Assembly (NCBI GenBank): GCA_949710005.1
Contig: OX453272.1
Coordinates: 7,619,633 to 7,683,632, forward strand
Length of the DNA: 64,000 bases
Direction of reading: 5' to 3'
From: Ricordea florida
Lineage: Eukaryota > Cnidaria > Anthozoa > Corallimorpharia > Ricordeidae
The notes under the pieces were generated by a model. It saw only the letters and a list, made by a program, of their open reading frames with translations. It was not told the origin of the DNA and did not search any database. Positions within the stretch are counted from its first letter, which is position 1. Every line of letters begins with the position of its first letter. The translations under genes and the position numbers were made by a program. Of the stretch, positions 60,626 through 64,000 are shown piece after piece.

Positions 60626-62334
60626 CTGGCATTGTCCAATCACCTGACTTGACGCATGGGCAATAACCCATATTTCTTTGCCAGCCCGACGCAGCGGTCA
60701 GCGGAGGAGTAGCTCTTCAAATAAGGAGAATGATTTTCCCCACCTGTGTGTTTCTCCCACAATCCTATGCGCATGTGGAGCGTATGCAAGGCGACAAGAG
60801 TAAGTATATTAACGCAGTGGCGGTTGGGAACCACTCAGTTTGGTACAACATGAACTTTTTCACTGCGGTAAAAAAAAATTATTTTCTATTGATAATTATG
60901 TCTGGCAGTATTAACATAATGGGAGAGTCGACAACGTTTGGTTCGGAAAAGAAGATGCTCGATCGACTTAACAATATATACTTACTGTACGGTCCCGATG
61001 GAAGCAGTTTTGCTTTCCCGAGAGTCCTGATGTTTCCCTGGACTTCGCCTTGGGAAACATAAGGCCTTTTTTTTTAATCACTTGGTTTACGGGACCGCCG
61101 ACGTTGAATTTCCCGATTTCAGAAAAAAAATAAAATTGAAAATTTTGTATTAGTTTTTTCCCGCCGATCGTATACTTCAAATGTGCTTTTTTATTTTCAA
61201 AAGCGGAGAAAATAAAACCTCATATTGTCATATTTTCGGAAATAAAACTATTCAAATGACCAAGGTGTGTTTTATTTTCATTCATTTTCGTGAGATGTAA
61301 TAGTCTACCAACACAACCTCGCACCCAGTGCCAAGTTACACTCAGGAATGTAATGTATTAGAGCACCAAACTGAGCCCTAGGTACGAGGTTTGTGTTACA
61401 TTGGCCACGAAACATCTTATTTTTCCCTCCGATATAAAATTGTACACGTTGCCTGAAAAAAAGGTTGAATACTCTATTTTATTTTTATTTTTATTCCCCC
61501 CTCCGACATTAGTTTTTTCCAGAAATGTCCCGTAAACCAAGTCATTAAAAAAAAAGGCCTAAGTCATGTTCTGATCGCGCGCGGTTGTTTGATCAGGGGC
61601 CCATAACCAAGAATCAACCAATCACAGTGCTCGTTTTATTGAGTGAAAGTCTAAGTATATAATGAATGAGTGAATGAAACTTTGACACTCCCCTGAGGGG
61701 CTTTTCGCTGATCAATACATCACTTTAAGAACCTAAGATAAAATATATTACCATGCATATGTTGTAGTTCATTTTTTTCCTTGGTTCAAATTTTATTTTC
61801 CTTTGTTTTTTGGTATGGTAATGCATGATAAAGAGTTTGAAACAAAGGAAAATAAAAACCAAGGATAAAATTGAACCACAACATATATGAAAATGATATA
61901 TATAAAGGGGAAAAATTAATAATGAGAATTCTAATATCTAAATATCTAATAACATTTGCTTAAGTTTACGTTTAAAAACTTAATGATTTTTGCTTAGTTT
62001 AAGATCTTTATCTAAGCTATTCCATAAGCTAACAGCTCTATACTGGAATGACCGCTGCCCGTTGGCTGTTATGTAACTGTGTGTCTGAATCTGAGTTAGT
62101 CTGAACTCATGTTTTAGGTACAGGGACCCCACTACAGGAAAAGTATACACGGCTCAAGTTGCTCTTCAGCTCCGAGTGAAGCCTGGCGCCTACAGAGCTG
62201 CTGATAGCCGATGTGACGTAGATGCCAATGAACTTCTTGATCAGAATATTGGAACTGAAAATCTGGAATGGATTCTGGAAAACAAAGGACTAGTGGTACT
62301 TACTTCGTTACTTATCAAAATTGAGCCTACATAA
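34869..62334 (+). CDS. NEURL4: Neuralized-like protein 4, 24 exons, six NHR domains
   Basis: Exons: 34869-35388, 37157-37326, 37977-38177, 39217-39442, 41280-41367, 42584-42854, 48016-48208, 48697-48984, 50670-50918, 51113-51241, 51970-52112, 52678-52875, 54057-54155, 54605-54668, 55285-55352, 55540-55592, 56095-56227, 57299-57460, 57629-57884, 58915-58986, 59589-59733, 60022-60137, 60685-60799 and 62118-62334. Every GT-AG phase agrees: 4176 nt, 1391 residues (human NEURL4 is somewhat longer, about 1560). Six NHR domains are followed by a Cys-rich region ([28 protein letters not shown]) and a C-terminus close to vertebrate NEURL4 ([13 protein letters not shown]). Family knowledge: NEURL4 lacks a RING, partners HERC2, binds the centriolar protein CP110 and has been linked to Notch-ligand control. 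The gene is complete within the window. Confidence 0.93.
35714..35884. repeat. MITE-like inverted repeat, 171 bp
   Basis: Arms of ~47 bp (35714-35760 and 35837-35884) share ttggtaagat, tccgcacagg and ctacttcattatgcat in inverted order. In NEURL4 intron 1. Confidence 0.88.
36419..36479. repeat. AAT microsatellite
   Basis: About 20 aat units in NEURL4 intron 1. Confidence 0.95.
37157..39442 (+). CDS. NEURL4: NEURL4 exons 2-4: NHR domain 2
   Basis: Residues ~174-372. [20 protein letters not shown] opens the domain, WAGSIEIGV and GTWMLSG form the middle, and [14 protein letters not shown] with VYGAVDIYG closes it. Exon boundaries fall at the ...LFE|VEL and LK|VGD positions, and later NHR domains repeat this pattern, pointing to tandem domain duplication. 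Confidence 0.88.
38531..38755 (-). repeat. MITE (gggccggttgttcgaa family), minus orientation
   Basis: Starts gggccgggttgtttgaagc and ends ccttcgaacaaccagtccc. The copy at 41843-42085 matches it closely in reverse-complement orientation, for example in aaggtaacccagggt and gcacattcagtataattct. Confidence 0.88.
38895..39150 (+). repeat. Tandem duplication of ~125 bp
   Basis: Two adjacent copies share gcaattatatttttgcat, atgaattttgttctgcttc and catgcttttggtcagatttg. They lie just upstream of NEURL4 exon 4. Confidence 0.88.
40169..40297. repeat. MITE-like inverted repeat, copy 1
   Basis: Arms atgttgtggttcaatt and aattgaaccacaacat; inner ttattttcctttgttt/aaacaaaggaaaataa. A second copy lies at 61759-61884. 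Confidence 0.88.
41280..48208 (+). CDS. NEURL4: NEURL4 exons 5-7: NHR domain 3, split by a transposon
   Basis: Residues ~373-556. Exon 5 carries [15 protein letters not shown], exon 6 [14 protein letters not shown] and NWMMSGGG, exon 7 [14 protein letters not shown] and [15 protein letters not shown]. Intron 6 (42855-48015) is 5.2 kb because it holds a 3.2-kb DNA transposon. Confidence 0.88.
41529..41745 (+). repeat. tRNA-derived SINE-like repeat, copy 2
   Basis: Same framing and box A-like block (ctcagtggtagagcg) as the copy at 6603-6840; the box B region is degraded. Confidence 0.65.
41843..42085 (+). repeat. MITE (gggccggttgttcgaa family), plus orientation
   Basis: Begins gggccggttgctcaaagg and ends ttcgaacaacccggccc. 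Inverted relative to the copy at 38531-38755; together they flank NEURL4 exons 4 and 5. Confidence 0.88.
43534..43593 (+). repeat. Left terminal inverted repeat with CRE palindrome
   Basis: TGACGTCA at 43549-43556 lies 88 bp upstream of the transposase ATG. It is matched by TGACGTCA at 46735-46742 in the right repeat. Confidence 0.9.
43644..45011 (+). pseudogene. THAP-domain DDE transposase with internal deletion
   Basis: Exon 1 is 43644-43756 and exon 2 starts at 43941 (phase 2). Residues 1-~85 are a THAP zinc finger: CFAPDC, then FFRFP, a WW, and CSCHF, with the family's closing FP. A Ser-rich linker and a coiled coil ([13 protein letters not shown]) follow. The catalytic part begins in [15 protein letters not shown] (first Asp) and [13 protein letters not shown]. 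The frame ends at 44820 just after [11 protein letters not shown]. From 44811 the other frame resumes with [19 protein letters not shown], which carries the expected Glu, and ends at 45011. The block that should lie between, with the second Asp, is missing. So the enzyme is predicted inactive. Confidence 0.85.
45012..45367. other. Gap between the two convergent transposon genes
   Basis: AT-rich non-coding stretch holding the two 3' UTRs. No further gene is visible. Confidence 0.6.
45368..46681 (-). CDS. SWIM zinc finger plus YqaJ-type nuclease of the transposon
   Basis: Two exons, 46681-46508 and 46426-45368, joined in phase 0 (donor ACG|GTAAGT, acceptor atacag) to give 410 residues. Residues ~70-85 form a SWIM finger ([12 protein letters not shown]: CxC-x6-CxH). 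The C-terminal half is a YqaJ/lambda-exonuclease-like PD-(D/E)XK domain: [19 protein letters not shown] (Asp), LLEVKCPF (Glu-x-Lys) and [13 protein letters not shown] (the Gln motif). All expected catalytic residues are present and there are no stops. In ISL2EU elements this protein is thought to help transposition or repair; its exact role is unknown. Without splicing the frame would begin downstream of the zinc finger, so exon 1 is essential to the call. Confidence 0.88.
46698..46756 (-). repeat. Right terminal inverted repeat with CRE palindrome
   Basis: Inverted match of the left end with small substitutions and one short indel. It lies 17 bp outside the nuclease ATG at 46681, so it must hold that gene's promoter or 5' UTR. 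Confidence 0.9.
47052..47235. repeat. Long hairpin repeat, ~85-bp arms
   Basis: Arms gggttagagacttgaaattc... and ...ttcagtctctaaccc pair almost fully, with loop tcagcttcgcttc. Inner arms include ttacagccagcg/gctggctgtaaaatgaac and gtcaatactgcac. NEURL4 intron 6. Confidence 0.9.
48697..51241 (+). CDS. NEURL4: NEURL4 exons 8-10: NHR domain 4
   Basis: Residues ~557-778. It begins with a ~40-residue linker ([14 protein letters not shown]). [16 protein letters not shown] then opens the domain, followed by [33 protein letters not shown] and [15 protein letters not shown]. Here the first NHR intron falls later (MEAG|V) than in NHR2 and NHR3. Confidence 0.87.
50243..50432. repeat. MITE-like inverted repeat
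   Basis: Arms aagaaatagaaaacatgt and acatgttttctatttctt, plus the shorter palindrome gtgtttctatcgagttatagaaacac within each arm. A further copy of that palindrome follows at 50542-50570. Confidence 0.88.
51970..54668 (+). CDS. NEURL4: NEURL4 exons 11-14: NHR domain 5
   Basis: Residues ~779-946. Signature parts: [51 protein letters not shown] and [16 protein letters not shown]. An extra intron splits the last strands (exon 13|14). Intron 12 (52876-54056) holds the inverted satellite array. Confidence 0.87.
53354..53512 (+). repeat. Truncated MITE inserted in the satellite
   Basis: Matches the left two-thirds of the 13794-14016 element (agggagcttaagcac ... ctccattagagatgatcact). The right arm is missing and satellite sequence resumes at gtgcacggtttgatc. 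Confidence 0.85.
53696..53840. repeat. 145-bp MITE with 3-bp target duplication in the satellite
   Basis: Near-perfect arms gccccggttgttcaaag and ctttgaacaaccggggc; the interior repeats ggataacgctatcca and cggataaatcgctatcca. ctg stands on both sides (53693-53695 and 53841-53843), while intact satellite units have a single ctg there. Confidence 0.93.
54297..54555. repeat. MITE-like element with ctgtaagttacggaccga arms
   Basis: ggtccgtactgtaagttacg is answered by cgtagcttacagtacggacc. A second small palindrome, agcgggcc...ggcccgct, lies in its right part. NEURL4 intron 13. Confidence 0.8.
54711..55090 (+). repeat. Dispersed repeat starting cctccgccaacgga
   Basis: Starts cctccgccaacggagttgg, carries tgtttgtatgttagcagcc, caccaaacttggtcaaa and aggtcaaaggtcaaggtca, and ends tctgcgctctcggagtgctc. 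I recall closely similar repeats in many marine animals (fish, sea urchins, molluscs). This is from memory only. Confidence 0.5.
55285..57884 (+). CDS. NEURL4: NEURL4 exons 15-19: linker and NHR domain 6
   Basis: Two micro-exons (68 and 53 nt) encode a Gly/Pro then charged linker. Exons 17-19 encode NHR6: [48 protein letters not shown], and then the divergent [13 protein letters not shown] and [14 protein letters not shown]. Confidence 0.87.
56340..56880 (-). repeat. Composite repeat of the gacgtttcgagcg family
   Basis: Left end gtttttaaagaaactggtgctgcgtcggtgggg and right block taccaccgtaagg...gctgacgtttcg flank ~400 bp of unrelated sequence. The same blocks adjoin each other at 58.2-58.46 kb, so this copy is a longer relative or is interrupted. 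Confidence 0.6.
58201..58418. repeat. Near-perfect palindrome, ~103-bp arms
   Basis: Arms 58201-58303 and 58315-58418 are almost exact reverse complements from acaagaaattggataaatc to ccttcgtcggagcga, around an ~11-bp spacer. NEURL4 intron 19. Confidence 0.95.
58915..62334 (+). CDS. NEURL4: NEURL4 exons 20-24: Cys-rich C-terminal region
   Basis: Residues ~1171-1391. The order is [17 protein letters not shown], the CxC-x2-C-H cluster ([10 protein letters not shown] ... [14 protein letters not shown]), a segment [19 protein letters not shown] typical of NEURL4, a Ser/Arg linker, [15 protein letters not shown], and the final strand-rich tail. The metal-binding-like Cys pattern is visible, but no RING is formed. 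Confidence 0.87.
59235..59375 (+). repeat. tRNA-derived SINE-like repeat, second family, copy 2
   Basis: catgggttggaatcctgtttaagcctgaattttattcagg followed by caactgctta matches the 3' part of the copy at 7575-7700. It is preceded by an inverted box B-like gggattcgaaccc. Confidence 0.6.
60592..60622. repeat. GT dinucleotide microsatellite
   Basis: Fifteen gt units in the intron before NEURL4 exon 23. Confidence 0.95.
61062..61561. repeat. ~500-bp element with ~35-bp terminal inverted repeats
   Basis: aaggcctttttttttaatcacttggtttacggga at the left and tcccgtaaaccaagtcattaaaaaaaaaggcct at the right. The interior has no gene. NEURL4 intron 23. Confidence 0.85.
61759..61884. repeat. MITE-like inverted repeat, copy 2
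   Basis: Same arms and core (ttggtatggtaatgcat) as 40169-40297 but in reverse orientation, as its core reads the complement. Confidence 0.85.
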
Positions 62335-63906
62335 GAAGGCCTAACAGGCAATAAATGACTCACTGCAGGAACCCATGAATGAATGGACTCCTCCTCACAG
62401 GGATCGATTGATGAATAATGGAGAGAACTAGGATGTGAAAATCTTATTACCGTGAAGGAGAAAAATGGATTGTATTTACTTCAAGATGTTATTTATACCC
62501 GGCAAAAGTGCCGGCAGACACGAATACGTTGGGTAAGCATGTGGTGAATATTTGCACGTAGAAAAAAAAAACTTGAAACTGGGCCTTGGAGTTTCTAGTT
62601 TGTAACGCCATTCCTCCTGTATCGATTCTTAATCAGCCAGAATCTGGAGTTCTGTTTCAGAAAAACTGAACATAGGAATTAAATTCAAACCGACTGCTTA
62701 TCAAATCAGCATCCCGGTTTGCTATTGTTAAGGTAAAATCCAGTTAAACCTGTTTTATGGTAAGCTTATAATAGCCACCGTACAGTCATGGAAAACTCAT
62801 GGATAATTTTATCGTTGGTTTTAGTAACAAAGAATGAGCACGGCAGTAGTTGGTAGCGCGTTATCGTATGACATAAATGTACACAGGTTCTGAAGTTTTT
62901 ACAGTTTTTTTTTTCCTCCGGAAGAATTAGGAAATTAAATTCCAGATAATGCATTTTCATTTAGCTGCAAGGCAGACATGATAAACTCCTATGACCTTGG
63001 TTTTGCATATTTATAAATGAAATTTCTGTTCTGTCTAGAAAACAATTTTGAACGGTTCACGACTTGCTGTAGAACACGAACTGAGTGGAAATCTTATGAG
63101 TTCTTGCTCTCTTTCCAGGCCGTGCCACGTAAAAACACAGCGATTCACACTGTCTCGGCCTCCGAACTGGTTCTCGGACGGAATTTTTTTGCACAGGGGT
63201 GGGTTTAGAGAACTTTGCTCGCTGCACAGTTTGGAACTATTACTCCTGTAAACATTGAATGCCGCACGATAGTGCTTGCTAAACAGCTACTGTCTTACCA
63301 AACGAGTCCCTTTGCTAGCTTGGGTGGTACTGGTCTTGTGAATGAGTTTTTACAGTAGTGTTGCTGACAGAGCGACGAACTACATTTAGAAGATACTTTC
63401 TTTTCCTGTACTAATTTTTTTTTCTTGGGAACTTTCTGGTCCGGAATCCGGGTCATTCCGAACCGCTCGCTTATCAGAGCGCGCGATTTTATAGATTCCG
63501 GGATGGAAAGAAGAGTACATTCGTCTCACTATACTGCTCTGCTATAACACCACAGGAAAACAGAAAATTCTAGAAGTTTTTGGTCATTGATTTCTGAAAA
63601 CAGTTAGTTTTTTTAATTGTCCATGCTGCATAGCTGTCTTGTATGCAGTTAAGATTATTTTTTTTCATTTTATAAGTTGTGTATTTTTTTAGAGATTCTT
63701 TTTGCTGTTACATTAGTCCGGTACAGAACCACTTCGTTTCAAAACAGTAGTGGCTGCGAAGAAGAGCGTCATATTGGATGGAGTAATTTGGGAATCGAGT
63801 TCGTTTTCTCCGCCATTTTTCAAATTTTCGTGACAAGACGAAAGATTGAACAAAATGCAGACGGAGTAATGAAAGAGTAATGTAAAAGGAAACCCCTAAT
63901 AACTAA
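62335..63906. other. NEURL4 3' UTR and downstream DNA
   Basis: No gene is recognised. Short open frames near 63017-63251 and 63677-63880 have no supporting splice sites or motifs. Confidence 0.45.
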
Positions 63907-63998
63907 CCTGCGATCAGGCGATTTTTTTTTGGTTTTTGGTTTTTTTTCACCGCCAAAAAAAACAAAAACCAAAAAAAAATCGCCTGATCGCAGGTTAC
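63907..63998. repeat. Perfect hairpin at the window edge
   Basis: aacctgcgatcaggcgattt and its exact complement close a stem of about 42 bp whose inner part is a T/G run facing an A/C run. It looks like a small fold-back element. Confidence 0.9.
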
Positions 63999-64000
63999 CA

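Overview
The window looks like nuclear DNA of an invertebrate animal, most likely an anthozoan cnidarian such as a stony coral. The genes are split by GT-AG introns, the background is AT-rich, and microsatellites, SINE-like tRNA-derived repeats and dozens of fold-back (MITE-like) repeats crowd the introns. The taxon is inferred from gene families and repeat style; nothing in the sequence proves it. There are no operons or CRISPR arrays, and no bacterial features.

Layout. (1) 1711-16682, minus strand: a nine-exon WD40-repeat gene. All splice phases match and give about 581 residues. Its first intron appears to start with GC, and its C-terminus runs into a microsatellite. (2) 16849-17397, plus strand: head-to-head with it, a zinc-ribbon-like short gene whose frame shifts three times. 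(3) 18355-18591, minus strand: the last exon of an unidentified acidic protein. (4) 19.5-22.7 kb: repeats, including a ~1 kb inverted repeat. (5) 23.28-25.19 kb, plus strand: a decayed Ty3/gypsy element whose integrase lies upstream of its reverse transcriptase (gmr1-type order). It is followed by a 15-bp minisatellite. (6) 27106-28821, plus strand: an intronless receptor-like gene (signal peptide, three CUB domains, LDLa, transmembrane segment, tail with two PPSY motifs). (7) 30976-34171, minus strand: a two-exon CARD-caspase with an intact active site. (8) 34869-62334, plus strand: a complete 24-exon NEURL4 (neuralized-like 4) gene with six NHR domains and a Cys-rich C-terminal region. I traced the exons by hand and every splice phase fits (4176 nt, 1391 residues).

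The most interesting cargo sits inside NEURL4 intron 6: a 3.2-kb DNA transposon (43534-46756) with ~60-bp terminal inverted repeats and AT on both sides. It encodes a THAP-domain DDE transposase and, convergently, a SWIM zinc finger plus YqaJ-type nuclease. This is the two-gene layout of ISL2EU elements. The transposase has lost an internal block that should carry one catalytic Asp, while the nuclease gene is intact. Both terminal repeats carry a TGACGTCA (CRE-type) palindrome just upstream of the two start codons.

Other structure: a ~107-bp tandem satellite occurs at 2.2 kb and, in reverse orientation, at 53 kb. The second array has been entered by two different MITEs, and one insertion leaves a clean 3-bp duplication. 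Two nearly identical MITEs in opposite orientation flank NEURL4 exons 4-5. The CARD-caspase and NEURL4 are divergent and share a ~700-bp promoter interval.
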